Assembly: GCA_038030265.1 (NCBI GenBank)
Contig: CM075938.1
Location: 11,385,009-11,449,008, forward strand
DNA from: Corythucha ciliata
Taxonomy: Eukaryota; Arthropoda; Insecta; Hemiptera; Tingidae
DNA length: 64,000 bases
Reading direction: 5' to 3'
The notes beneath the pieces are model-generated. The model saw nothing but the letters and a program-made list of their open reading frames with translations. It was not told where the DNA came from and made no database searches. The translations under genes were made by a program, and so were the position numbers. Within the stretch, counting starts at the first letter, position 1; every line of letters starts with the position of its first letter. Below are positions 1 through 12,049 of this stretch, piece after piece.

Positions 1-1170
1 AAAAGCGCTATAACGGCCTGCTAAAACGAAGAAAAACGCCAAAGAAGCTTATAATATTTGGTTAAACCCGCTTATTCACTGCTAAAATTAAGAAATACCA
101 CTAAACTCCCCTCCATTCCAAGGTAATGAGCTCACTCGCAGGTAAAATTGAGAAAATGCCCCAACTCGCGGGTGATGTTGACAAAAAGCGCTCATTAGCG
201 GCTCTAAAATGGGGGGAAAACTGAGTAAATTGAGGCAAAGCGCTCATTCGCGGCGGGAAAAAGTGCTTACACCCAACTAAGAAGTGGGAAAAAACGCTAA
301 TTCACGGCTAAAGTGGAGAAAATACGCTAATTTGATAAAACCCGCCGATTCGTGGTTAAAACTGAGAAAAACAGTGCGCGAAAATTGAGATATAATACTC
401 ACCCACAGAGGTTAGAGTTGACAAAAAACACTAATTCACTGCTGTAAAATGGGTAAAACCGCTAATTCGCGGACAAATTTGGGAAAACCCGCTAATTCAC
501 GGCTGAATTTGAGGAAACGCTGTAATTCGCGGCTATAATTGACTAGAAACGGTATAATTTGGGGGTAAAATCAATAAATAATTTGTAGCTAAAAATAATA
601 AATAGATAGAGGCTTTAAAAAAAGCGCTCATTCACAGCTAATTGATGCAAACTCTTATTCACGGAGCAATTTGACAAATCCGTTTCCGGGCTAAAATTGA
701 GGAAATTCGATAACCCCCAAAAAATGAGAAATGGCGCTGATTCGTGGCAAAATTGGAGGAAAGGTGCTAATGCATGACTAAAATGGAGAAAAAACGCTAA
801 TTCGCGGATACATCTACCGCACGCACTGGTTGCCGGCTAAAATTAAGTTAAAGCTGGTAAAATTCAGAATATGCGTTAATCGCTGCTGAAGTTGATAAGA
901 AGCGCTCATTTGCAGCTAAAATGAAATGGAATGAAAAGAAAGAAAAGATAAATGCGGACGAATTTGATAAAATCGAATAATTCACGGCTGAAATCGCGGA
1001 AACGCTCTAATTTGCGGTTATAATTAAGAAAAAGGGTTGATTCACGTCAAAAATTGAGAAAAAGCGCTAATTCACGTCAAAAGTTGAGAAAAAGCTCTAA
1101 TTCATGTCCAAAATTGAAAAAAATCGCTAATTCATTGCTAAAATTGAGGAAATACCAAATCGCGGTTCCT
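1..1170 (+). repeat. Family A repeat block, forward
   Basis: Dozens of degenerate copies of a unit of about 30 bp, best written as GCTAATTCGCGGCTAAAA followed by TTGAGAAAAAC. Copies differ by many substitutions and small indels, so the block is old. 1170-1370 follows with a variant unit (TTCCTAGAGGAAAGTTGGTG near 1165) and then unique sequence. Confidence 0.8.
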
Positions 1171-1369
1171 AGAGGAAAGTTGGTGGCTGAAATTCAGACG
1201 ATAAAGCCATGATTTAACGCATGAGAGATTCACCACAGGTAGTATGTTTCAAGTTTCACATCTCAATTTTAGCTAATTTCAGCCCCCCCAAAAATTAGCA
1301 CCGGCAGCGCTCAAAGCCGGCATCCGCAAAATTGCCAGCAGTCTGAAATAATAACCCGAAAAATTATTA

Positions 1370-2750
1370 GTTTCCAGTCGTTTTTCACAAAATTGCAAGA
1401 TTCATGGCGTTATTTTTGCGAAACTTCAAGTTTCTCGCCTTTTTTCTAGTGATGGTGGCACCCGGGCAGGCCGCCCTCAACAGTTTTTCTGACGAAATGC
1501 CGCAAAATTGCAACATTTTGAAGGAAAATATCTGTGATATTAGAAAATACGTGATATTACACGTTTCAGATTTGAATTCCAGCGAAATTGCGAGTTTCGG
1601 ATCTGAAATAGCTAAATCGCTAGTTTTTCGGCCTTTATTTTCGCCAAATTACAAGTTCCTGGTCGTCTTTATTCCGTGAAGTTGCAATTTTCAGTTTTTT
1701 TTTTTTTTTTAGGCATCGTGGATTCTGGACCGCACGATATAGTGCTCAAAGTTGGACAAAATAACCGTTAAATTGCAGTCCTTTAGAGTTATACATATCC
1801 ACGAAATTGCTAGTTTCATGGCTGAATATTCGCACAATTGCGAGTTTTACGTCTTAATTACGGCAAATTTAAATGTTTCTAGCATTGTTTGTAGTGGCCG
1901 TGAGTCTCGCGGCCTAAAGTCCCGTGGAATTCCGTGAAGTTATAAGTTTTTTTTTGGCATAAAACAACCCAGAAGTTGCTGGTTTCCGTTATTAATTTTC
2001 GCAAAATTGCAAGATTCTAGGCTTTTTTTGATTGTAGTGAATGTAGAACCCGGTTTAGCCATCCTCAGCAGCACTCAAAGTAAGAAAATACTTGACGCCA
2101 AAATTTCAACTTTTGGAGCTAAATCTCCACGATATTGGATTTTGCTTGGCTTAATATTTGCGAAATTGCAATATTCGGGCGTTTTTTTACTATTGGCACG
2201 GAACCTGGGGTGACCGGCCCCAACACCGCGCATAGCCCGACCATTGATCCAAAAATTGAAAGTTTATTGGTTGATTATAGGCAAAATGGAAAGTTTTGGG
2301 TGTTAGCTCTAGCGTAAATGCAATTTTCAGACCTTAATTTTGGCAAAATTGCAAGTTACGAGTCTTAATTTCGGGAAAAATTCAAGTTTTCGGGCTCAAT
2401 TTCCGTGACATTGCTACTTTGCAATTGTTTTTTGTGGGCGCAGTCCTCGGGGCTAGCTGACCACGGTGAATGGTGGCTCGTGGTTCTATCAGTCTGGCGA
2501 GGACGAAGCGAAAATGCCGTATCTCCAACAAAAGTTCAACATTTTAAAAGCCAATATATCATCGAAATTGCAAGTTTCAGGCTTTTTTACGTCAGAATTC
2601 GCGGCCCCCCCGCCCGGTCCAGCCGGACTCGAGAGCATCCAAATGAAAAACAGCAAAAATACCTAGTACTACATTAGTTGAAGCTAAATACCGAACCAGT
2701 GAATTCCCGGCTGAATACCCACGAAATGGACCATTTCAGGTCGTAATTTC
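1370..2750 (+). repeat. Family B repeat block, forward
   Basis: Repeats of about 30-35 bp built around GCGAAATTGCAAGTTTC, GGTCTTAATTTC and close variants. They are broken at 1443, 1885, 2020, 2180 and 2415 by longer GC-rich segments that start with a T run and TGGC, and contain CGGAACC and a later TAGCC or GGCC. No gene. Confidence 0.75.
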
Positions 2751-3720
2751 ATTGAAATGTCAAGAAACGATCCGTAATTCGTTAGACAGAAGTTTGTTGT
2801 TTTCTGTTTTGTTTTGCGTCATCCACTTTCGTAGCGAATTGGCAACGCTGGACTTCTCCATGCGTCGAATTTCTTCTTTGGAACTCTACAGTGCTGAGCT
2901 TGATGTGCAGCCTCCATTTCTGGGAAAATTATTCCACCGACTCACGACAGAGAACCGCTGTCATTAAAAATATGCCCCTTTTGGGCAATAAAATATCACT
3001 CAACGTTTTCTATTATTAAAAATAAAATAAAATAAAAAAGTCCAGCTATCACTGCCCCCGCCCTCAACCCCATTCACAGACCTTCGTCGTTGGGCAACAG
3101 ATTGATCGCCATCTTTATTGTATCGACAGATTTTGGAACCTGTTTCAAACACTCAAATCCTTTACGTTGGCTCTCCTAGTGACACAAATGAAGGGAAGGC
3201 CCTTGCGTTTTTTTGTTTTTTTTGTTTTTTTTTTTTGGTCAATATCATTTGCGTTGTGACGTAAACGTAATATAATGTTTATTCACTTTTTGTGGAATAT
3301 TTTACTCTTTTCCGCCACCGTAAAAGCCTTGTCGTAACCCCGTTTTATTTTTTGTGTTATAATGCCATTTAAAAAAAAAAAAAAATGAAAATAACAAAAT
3401 GGAATTGCTTTTTTTTATTATTCTCATTTACTTTGTTCATGCTAAATTCGATGGAATTACAAATAAACCTAAACAAATATTATATTAATAATTGGTGCAA
3501 AGATACTGAAACTCCAACACTCATAACACTCACAGCGACAAATTGCTGCGTCACTTAATTGAGACAAAACTCGTTTTCGAAACTTTGAAGAACGTGGCAC
3601 ATGCGCTAAAGTATGAAACTTGTTGGAGGGGGGGGGGTACTTCAAGTTGTTTAAAAAAAGTTGGAAATCAACGTGAGAGTTTGAAGAATTACTTGTCGTG
3701 TGGTGTTCACTTTCATATAC
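2750..3720. other. Unique AT-rich intergenic or intronic sequence
   Basis: No gene found. Visible items are a perfect small hairpin (TGCCC-CTTTT-GGGCA, 2973-2987), A/T-rich runs, and a 10-nt G run at 3628. A short open frame at 2752-2967 has no recognisable domain. Confidence 0.5.
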
Positions 3721-4070
3721 CTTTTTCTTGGATTTTGATCCCCCAGGCCCACTTTGGTATTCAGACCCGAAACTTGCAGTTTCACTGAAATTAAGGCCCA
3801 GAATTTGAAATATCGCGACTGTTCAGCGAGTAAAATTCCAATTTCGCTGATGTTTGCCCACAATTTTCTGTCAATTTTACGTCTATTCACCAAGCTTCGA
3901 GTGCTGTCTGGGCTGGTTTGCCCCAATATCCACGGCCTTAATAAAAGAAAGACATGAAACTTTCAATTTCGCAATAATTGAGACGTGACACTCTCAATAT
4001 CGCGATTTCTCAGCCGGAAAAAATAAAATTTCGCTGATATTTTCTTTCGAAATCTTGCAATGTTGACTGT
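3720..4070 (-). repeat. Family B repeat block, reverse
   Basis: Reverse-orientation copies: CCCGAAACTTGCAGTTTCAC, then AATTTCGCTGATGTTTGCCC and similar, at about 30-40 bp spacing. 4070-4620 downstream is unique apart from a B-like GC-rich segment (CTAGCCGGCTGGCCGCAG, 4073-4090). Confidence 0.65.
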
Positions 4071-4619
4071 CCTAGCCGGCTGGCCGCAGTTAATCAGTGG
4101 CGGCACAAGTCAGACGGGCATCAGGGAAGCAAGAATCTGAGCGGTCCCCTATTGTATGAATACCTTGTTTCGTGTCAATCATGTCTTCATGTGCAAAATT
4201 ACAATGGTTGGTCCTAAAAATCTAAATTAATCACTAAATTGACAGTGTCATTATGAAATTCCCTTGTTTCTAGGTTAATTTTGGTAATTTTCCTACGTAG
4301 GCAAAAGGCACATGTTTTATTATAGATAACACCTAAATAAGCCGAAATCGGCAAAATATCGGTCATAAAATGGTGTACTCTACCTTGAAACTGCAAGGAT
4401 GAGGCAGCAAGAGTACGCACTGAGTATTCGGCGAACTCCAATATTGTAGTCCACGGTAGAAATCCCTTAAAGAGGGCCGCGTGGTCCCCAAATACGAAAT
4501 ATTCTGTTTACGTGCAGTTAAATTACGTATTTTTGTCCATTTTAACCAGGAAATTGCTTCCGAAAACCGCCTGACCTGTTGGCGTTTTCTCAATCTTAGG
4601 TGCGAATGAACATTTTTTT

Positions 4620-5290
4620 TTTTTTTTTTTTTCATGTTTTAGCCGCAGATTACCATCTTTAATCATTTTATCCGGAGATTGACACATTTTATCAATTTCA
4701 ACAGCGAGTTATAGCGCTTTTTCTCCTTTTTTTAGCCGCGAATTCACAGTTTTCTCCAATTTAGCTGCGAATCGGCGCGTTTTGCGTAGACTGTTAGCCA
4801 CAAAATAGCGCTATTTTCATTTTAGGCCACGGACTTGCCTGAAGATCCCGCAATTTGTGTTTTTTTTTTTTTTCAATTTAGTGAATGGGAGCTCTTTCTC
4901 AATTTCTTCAAGAATTAGCGCTTTTTCACAATTTTATTAGCGAATGAGCGCTTTAAATTAATTTTAGCAGAGAGTTAGAGTATTTTATCAATTCTTATCC
5001 ACAAATTTGCGTTTTTAACAACAATGTCAACTAATTTTACTCACGAAATAGCGTTGTTCCAAATATCATCCAGCGCTCTTTTCTGTGAAATTTTATCCGT
5101 ACATGAGCATTTTCCCCGAATTTTCAGCTGTGAATTAGCGTTTTTTCTCAGTTTTAACCACAAATTGTAGAGTTTTATCTCCATTTTAGCTCTGAATTAG
5201 CGTTTTTCTCGATATTGGTCACAAATGCAACGCCTTTTCTCAATTTCAGCCTCCAACTCACGAGTTTTCTCATTTTTAGAAGCGAGTTAG
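4620..5290 (-). repeat. Family A repeat block, reverse
   Basis: Copies read GCGAATTAGCGCTTTTTCTC followed by AATTTTAGCC, the complement of the forward unit. A T/A-rich run at 4612-4631 marks its start. A variant unit (ACTTGCCTGAAGATCCCGC) is at 4833-4851. Confidence 0.75.
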
Positions 5291-5509
5291 CGATTTATAC
5301 TTTATGTTTGATGTCCCCGTTGCAAAAAGGAAGTGTAGTGCTCTCGTTGTAGTGATACTTTCACACCTTAAACCACCTAAAAATCTCCATTTTTTCGACT
5401 CCGAGCTTTTTGGTGGCCCCCTCCGAACGAGAGCATGGGGGCGCTCTACCCCCGTCACCATTTCATCAGTACGCCAGAGGCCGTGAAATGTCTTTTCACT
5501 AGTTATTCA

Positions 5510-6480
5510 AACCCAAACTCCTATTTGGCTCTTTAAAATTTCATTTCCGCGGTGTTAGCCTTTTCAAACGCAAAATTTTACTGATTGGAATGTCATAAAA
5601 CCCAATTTCGTGGGTTGCGCTCACCTGAATAGCCAGCCTGGGAGACGAAACAGTTTATTCCCAAGTCACCGTCCTCTTCTCTATGGTCTTGTTAGCAACT
5701 TGCGGTATTATCCCTATGAAACGGGAATTAGGCTCTTCAAATGTCAAATTTTGACCGTTTATCCTACCCCCCTCCCCCCTCTATAGGCCGTGGGCCTATC
5801 AATGCCAAAATTTTGCTGATGTAGATCTCACAGAACACCAACTTCTTGGCCTCCGCTCTTCCAAAAAGCCAATTTTGCAGGACTGCATCGCTAAGCCAAT
5901 TTTTAGGCTAGGCCCTTTCAAAACTCAAGTTTTGTCGACTTCGCAAGTTCGCACTCACAACATAAACAGTTCCAATTTAGTGTGACTGACTCCCTAAAAA
6001 GCACCGTTTTGCGGGGTTGGTCTGAAAAAACAATTTCGTATGTTTGGCTCACACAAAAAGTTCAATTTTACGGGGTTCAATATGAAGGGAATTTAACAAG
6101 TTTGAGAACTTCGTGCAACGCATCTCCGTGGGTTGGGCAGTTTTGAAGTATAAATTTCGTGAATTCATTAACCCAATTTCGCTCATTTTGACCGGCAATG
6201 TCACGGGTCGAGTTCTGACGGGTCTGGACAATTTCGCGCGGTTGGTGGTTGGCCCATTAAAAACCTTTTTCGAGGGATTGGCTCGCCCCAAAAAACAATT
6301 TCGTGGGTTTGGCCCTCACAATCAATCCATTTTGAGGTTCCCGCTTCTTCGTGAATGAAATTTAGCGAAACTGTCTCATTCACAAAACTAATTTTGATGC
6401 GTCTGGCTCCCTGAAAGAACAAACTTTCGCGACGTTGGCTCAGTAAAAGCCAATTTCACGTGTCTAGCTCACTTTCACGG
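5510..6480 (-). repeat. Family C repeat block, reverse
   Basis: Degenerate units of about 30 bp of the form CCAATTTCGTGGGTTTGGCT followed by CACxxxAAAAAAC. 5290-5510 before it shows nothing recognisable. Confidence 0.65.
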
Positions 6481-7690
6481 AAATAAAGACCAGAAACTGG
6501 CAATTTACGAGAATAAATGCCGTAAACTAGCAATTTCACCTATAATTAGACCCGAAACTGGGCAATTCCGCTGATTTTTAGCTCAGAGTGATTTAATTTG
6601 ATGGATACATTTTTTGTGCTGGGCCTCAAAAAATAGTAACTCACAGCTAAAATTAAGGAAAAACGCTCATCAGCAGCTAAAATTGAGAGAAATAGTCGTA
6701 AAATTACATTATTTGGAGCTAAAATATGCGAAATATTGTAAGTTTCTGGTCTAAATATTCGGGAATTGGCCAGTTTCGGGGATTGTTTTTATATACAGTG
6801 ATCGAGGAGCCCAACGACGTAAAATATCAGCAAAATTGTGATCTTCCTGCCTGAAAATAAATATATTGCACGCGCGTTCACGTTTTTATTTTGCATATTT
6901 CAAGGTTCCGGGAAGTTGTTTACAGCCCCCGTGTATGACTGACCCCGACTGAGCTCAAATCCAGGCAAATATGGCCACGACATTACATCCCTCGGAGCCA
7001 AAAACTGCGGTTTACGGTATTTACTTTATCGATATTGCAAGTTTCTGCTCATTAAAATCCCGGATTTGAAAGTTTAGGGATTTTAAAATTTTTATTAGTG
7101 GCCGCGGAACCCGAACTAGCCGTCCACGACAGGCCCCAGACGAAAAGCCGTAAAGTCTCAACATGTTTTAGGCAAATAACAGCGAAATTGCAAGTTTCGC
7201 AATGAAAGTACTGTACCCCACGCACTAGCCGGCTCCGATTAGGACTGCGCCAACACCCTATAGCCGCGTAATTGTATCATTTTGAGATTAATATTTGTGA
7301 GCTAGCAATTTCGGGTTCTTTGAGTGAAATTACAAGTTTCATAGAAGTCAACCCGTGAAATTGAATGTTTTGGGTCTTAATTTAAACAAAATTGCATGTT
7401 TCGAGACCTTTTTCGTGGCCGCGGATTGAACAGACTATAGCCGGCTTCAACATTGCCCGAAGCCTGACGATCACCCATCAGAAAATTGGAAGTTCTACGA
7501 CCAAAATATCCGCGGAAATGCGACGGGTCCGTCGAAAATGCAATTTTAGTGTCCAAATTTTTAATTTAAGCATAATTACCAGCTTTGAGACTTTTTTGTG
7601 GCAGCAAAATAATGGCTAGCCAGGCTCATCCTGGGAATTCATAGGGAATTGGAAGTTTTCTGGCTGTATAACAGTGAAATGGCCAGTTCC
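6480..7690 (+). repeat. Family B repeats with a short A patch
   Basis: 6480-6580 holds reverse B units, 6640-6690 two forward A units, and 6700-7690 forward B units (GCGAAATTGCAAGTTTCxxG). GC-rich punctuation segments begin at about 6790, 7095, 7410 and 7590; the one at 7095 reads AGTGGCCGCGGAACCCGAAC. Confidence 0.65.
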
Positions 7691-7879
7691 TGCAGCACTG
7701 GACCGTTCCGTCCACTCCCGGGGCCTCGCAATCTTAATGAAACACCTCCACTCTATCATTGTCCGACGTGTTCATTGTTGATATTCCATCTTCCGGAGGG
7801 GGGGGGGTTCATCTTCCGGGGAGGTTGAGAAAAAACCAACCCGTAAAGCCGCCACTGGTTGCAGGTAAAATATAAAAAA

Positions 7880-8160
7880 GATGTTTCCCAATTGCGCTTG
7901 TTGTTGTGAATCAGCGTTTTTTCTCAACTGTGTTCGCGAATTAGCTATTTTCTCAATTTTATGAATCGTGCGATTTGTTCACTTTTAGCGTTGGCTTCGT
8001 TGTTTCTTTCAGCAACGGACTCGACCCAAGAACAGCGCATTAGCGATTTTCACAATTTCAGCCGCGCATTAGTGTTTTTTTTTACATTTATCAATGAATT
8101 GGCGTTTTTTGTTCACGGAAGCCATCACGAAGTTGCCTCCAGAAAGTACGAACTACCGTA
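7880..8160 (-). repeat. Family A repeat block, reverse
   Basis: Units such as GTGAATCAGCGTTTTTTCTC and GCGAATTAGCTATTTTCTC. It contains a variant segment GACTCGACCCAAGAACAGCG at 8019-8038. 7690-7880 upstream is unique with a 10-nt G run at 7798. Confidence 0.65.
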
Positions 8161-8219
8161 GTCTCCGCGTAAACTTTATATGTTTTGTATTTCCATCAGC
8201 GGAATTCTCGGCTTTCTGC

Positions 8220-8900
8220 CTCAATTTGCAACGAAGCGATAATTTATGGCTAAAAGTAAAAAAAAAATCGCTAATTCGCGTAAAAACTTAAGAAAAAGTG
8301 CTAATTCGCGGAAAAAATTCGGTGAAATCGCTCATTAGCGGCTAAAATTACGAAATTCAAGGATAAAGTGGAGAAAATAGCTAATTACAATTCGCGCCTT
8401 CTGAAGGTAACTTCGTGGCTGAAAGTGAACAAATTCGCTAATCCACGGCTAAAATGAGGAAAATGCGCTAATTCGCGGATAAAATTCAGAAGAAAGCGTT
8501 AATTCGAGGTGAAAATTTGGAAACAAGACTATCTCATCCACGGCTTGCTAGGGGGCTATTTAAATGGCTAATCAAGGGATTAAATTGAGAAAAATTTGCT
8601 AAATTCATTGAATTGCTGTTTTCGGAGGCATCTTCGTGGCTAAAATTGAAATTAGCGCCGATTAAAGGGTGCAATTGGGAAAAGTGGATTATTAGCGGAT
8701 CAAATAAGGAAAAACAAAAATTCAGAGCGAGAAAAATTGCTAATTTATCGGCTATAATGGAGACAAATCGTGAAGAAGTGATGACGTGTGGGAAAAACGG
8801 TAATTCGCGGCTCTTGAAGGCAACTTCATGGTTGGGGGGGGGAGCGTTGGTGAAAGATTCACTCGGGGGCGCGAAATGTCCAACGGGTAGCAATAAGCTG
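8220..8900 (+). repeat. Family A repeat block, forward, with punctuation units
   Basis: Forward units lie head-to-head with the reverse block that ends at 8160. Three punctuation units resembling CTTCTGAAGGTAACTTCGTG lie at about 8400, 8620 and 8812. Open frames on both strands (8534-8951) are repeat-derived. Confidence 0.7.
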
Positions 8901-11800
8901 CTCCAAGGCACATTTTTGTACAAATGGAAAAACGCTATTATACTGTTGTAATGTCATTGGAATTATATGTATATTGAACCCCAGTGCGTTCAATTGAGAG
9001 CGTCACGTCCATTTGCTAAAATATCAAAGTGTTGTGCTCGGTGGACGGGGGGGGGGGAGGCCGCCTGAGTTCTTACAACCAAAGGTTTATGGCCCACAAC
9101 CAAAAGGCCGGCCCTGAAGTAGAGGATGGTGACTCAGGAATCAGCCGTTTCGTATCCGTGTTAATGAATAAATTAATGATTGTGCTTGGATGATGTTGGT
9201 TGGGGTGTCTAGACCATGCATAGAAAACGACCCTTGGGGTGAGGAAAGTTATCGTACTCGATCGACTTCGCAACGTTTGAGTCTCAATTTCGAGTGTGAA
9301 AAGGGGTATAAGATTGAAGAGAATGTGATTTTATGGCTTAATTGTTTGCAGTAAGGGGGCTTACAAGGGACGGAAAAGGGTTATGTAAATATCGAACTCT
9401 CTCCTCCTTAGCCTTTTGAGCTCCCAACATCACACTTCCTATTTAACTCAGGGGTCCGAAACCGCAAAGTCCCGGAACTGCGCCTTTAATCCTCACTATA
9501 CCACTCCACCTCCACCGTACACCGCGTCATCACCATAACACACCCTCAACGTTTGGATTTCTAATGAGCTCACTCTCTCTCTCTCTCTCTTTTGCGCCTC
9601 TTCACACGGGATCGCCATGAAAGCGGAACTACGGTGAAACAGCATCCGGACAGAAGGTTATGTTGCTTCGCCCTTAAAATTGCGAGAAGACAAACTCAGG
9701 CGAGCCAACATTATGTATGCGATTTTACCTCACTCACCCAACCATCTCCAAGGCACGTTCCATCTAAAAATATCAGTACGAGTTATACGAGAGGTCAAAA
9801 ATGATTTCTTTTCTCTCTTTCCCTTTTGAAAAAGGTTTCCCCTACACCCCGCCGCTCCCCTCCCCCCACCCACGACTCATGAATCATTGAGATGGGAATC
9901 TCCTCGGCGAGTAATTATTCATCGCCCCGCATCGTTATGACGCTATCAAGGCAGTGTCACGTGCTCTGTTAGCTTGACTTCCCTCTACCCCGTCCCCCTC
10001 CTTCCAACGATTCATTTAGCCACGTTAGGGTATTTCATTTTTAGAAACACGCATATCATCTTGTAATTGATAACTCTCGAGGTTCTAAACGAAGGAATTT
10101 TTTTTATTTTTATCAGGGCCCTTATTTTCTTACCGAAAAATGCCTAGATTAAACTTTGTGAAAGGAAACGAATTTAATTTCTGACCTCGCAACCCCCCCC
10201 CCTTTCCTACTGTACGCAGTAAAAGTTTATAAAACAAGTTATCGTACTGTTTTGTTGAGCTTTTATACGGGAGTCTTTTCAATAATCGTGAAAGTGGCTG
10301 TGGATATTCTCGTATAATATTATGGGATGATATGAGGATGTGATAGAATGTTTGGAGGACTGTTGAGGGGGTCTAGATGGTGGAGGGAGGGGGTGCGAGA
10401 AGCTTTAACTTTGTGTTTGCTGAAACCTCTGAGCTTGTTGTTTGCTCAAGTAATGTTTGCCAGCGCTTGCTTACTCACCCCCGAGGGATCTCATTACCGT
10501 CTCTTTCATACCACACTCTCTACCCCTTCGCCTTTTTTTCACTTTCTGAAAAGAAGCACCTTTTCTTTTCTTTTTTTTTTTCTTCATTTCTATTCCGTTC
10601 AGAAGAAAACGTCTTTCCCACGCCCCTCCCCCTCTATCATGGGGACCCCTCCCCAAAACAGTCCTCACAAAACTTTTTCCAACATCCAGACAATTCAGTA
10701 CAGCGAACCCCTCACCGATTCACATCCCACCAAACTATTTCACGAAGTAGCTGGCAACTCAACTGTGAAAGAAATATTGGATAAATGATCACACACGAAG
10801 ACCCCCCCTCTCCCCGCCCCATCACACTATCACACATCACAGCCCAACTTCGGGAAGAACTGACTGAATCTACTGTTTTCATTGGAACAACCAAACATTG
10901 TATGTGACTGGCTTTTCCGCTCTCACTCACGCGGGCTCCTTTCTTAAATAAAAGCATTCGGATTTGGTGTAAAAGAAAGGTTTTCTAACCGTCGTCGATC
11001 CGAGTTTTGGCTTGAACCAACCATACGTCATACGCAATCCATTTTCAGACGCTTCAACTCCTGATACTTAAACCCGTCCCTTGGAATTTTCAAGGATTCA
11101 AGTAAGAACAAAAGAAAATTGACCAGGCACGGCCGGAGGAGGGTCTCTTTTCCGCTCAGTGGCTTAATACAATCGTATTTTATCTTGTAAAAATATAGTG
11201 TAGCGCTATAGCACGAGTGATAAATGAATTCTCAGGTTTTTCATTACATTAAAAGTTGAGGACGAGTGTGATGGAAGTTGATGTGAGAAGGGTGTGGTGT
11301 AAGAGTTGGTTCTCGCGAAAGACAAAAGGTGCGGATCATAGGGGAATGGATGTTGATAGATGGTGCTTCACAGATCGTCTGTCCTATTTCCACTCGAATT
11401 TTCCGGACCTTTTTTTGTATAATATAGAGGAAAGGTGGACAGTTGAGTGAGTGATGGTGAGGCGTGGGGAGGGGGGTCAACTAAAAATCACGACGAGATG
11501 TGCTGGTTGTTCAATGAATTTCAATGAAGAATGTTAACAGGGGAAACCTCTCAAATCTGTGAATCAAGCGTGTTTTTTTTGGAGGGGGGAGTATACGTTG
11601 GTAACGCGTTCATTATTCCTATTTAGGGCTATAAGCAATGCAGACCTGTAGAGTGATGAATCGGTTAAAATCACGAGGTTAAGGTTGGAATGACATTTCA
11701 CTGAAGAGAAAATACATCAAGTGCATTCACAGTTTATATATTATCGAAAGATTGGCCAATTGCGTTGAAATACATATGCAATGAAGACGTAATGAAATGC
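8900..11800. other. Unique island without a gene
   Basis: Little short-unit repeat. Contains a (CT)9 microsatellite at 9573-9590, homopolymers G11 at 9047 and C10 at 10193, and pyrimidine-rich stretches around 9840 and 10540-10640. Open frames of up to 146 codons (10348-10788) are low-complexity Ser/Phe/Pro translations with no domain. I find no exon of the adhesion gene here. Confidence 0.5.
9573..9590 (+). repeat. (CT)9 microsatellite
   Basis: Perfect dinucleotide run, followed by TTTTGCGCC. Confidence 0.9.
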
Positions 11801-12022
11801 ATATTAGAGCCTCTCTTCTTCGCCATTCCACGAATACTAAACCACATCGAGGTCCAACAACAGTAACAATTCAACTGCAAAAAGGTCTAGCCACAACTGA
11901 AAACTCCAACCCCATCAGTAACTTCCTAACAACAGGAAATCAGCAAACCGCAGTAAAGCGTCAACCACAAAAAAGACCCAACCACGCAGCAAATATGTCC
12001 AACCACAGCCAGTCCCAGCCTT
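11800..12022 (+). repeat. Degraded family E (17-bp) repeat
   Basis: Spaced AACCACA or CAACCACA motifs with intervening GGTCCAAC and AAAGACCC, recognisably the 17-bp satellite but diverged and lacking a clean period. Confidence 0.5.
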
Positions 12023-12049
12023 AGATGTTTGGTGCCCCCGTTAAATCAC

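Noticed and set aside
2973..2987. Hairpin TGCCC-CTTTT-GGGCA as a terminator
   Set aside because: A bacterial-type terminator makes no sense in this eukaryotic context and there is no gene upstream.
10348..10788. 146-codon plus-strand open frame
   Set aside because: Phe/Ser/Pro-rich low complexity from pyrimidine-rich DNA; an equally long frame overlaps it; no domain or splice pattern.
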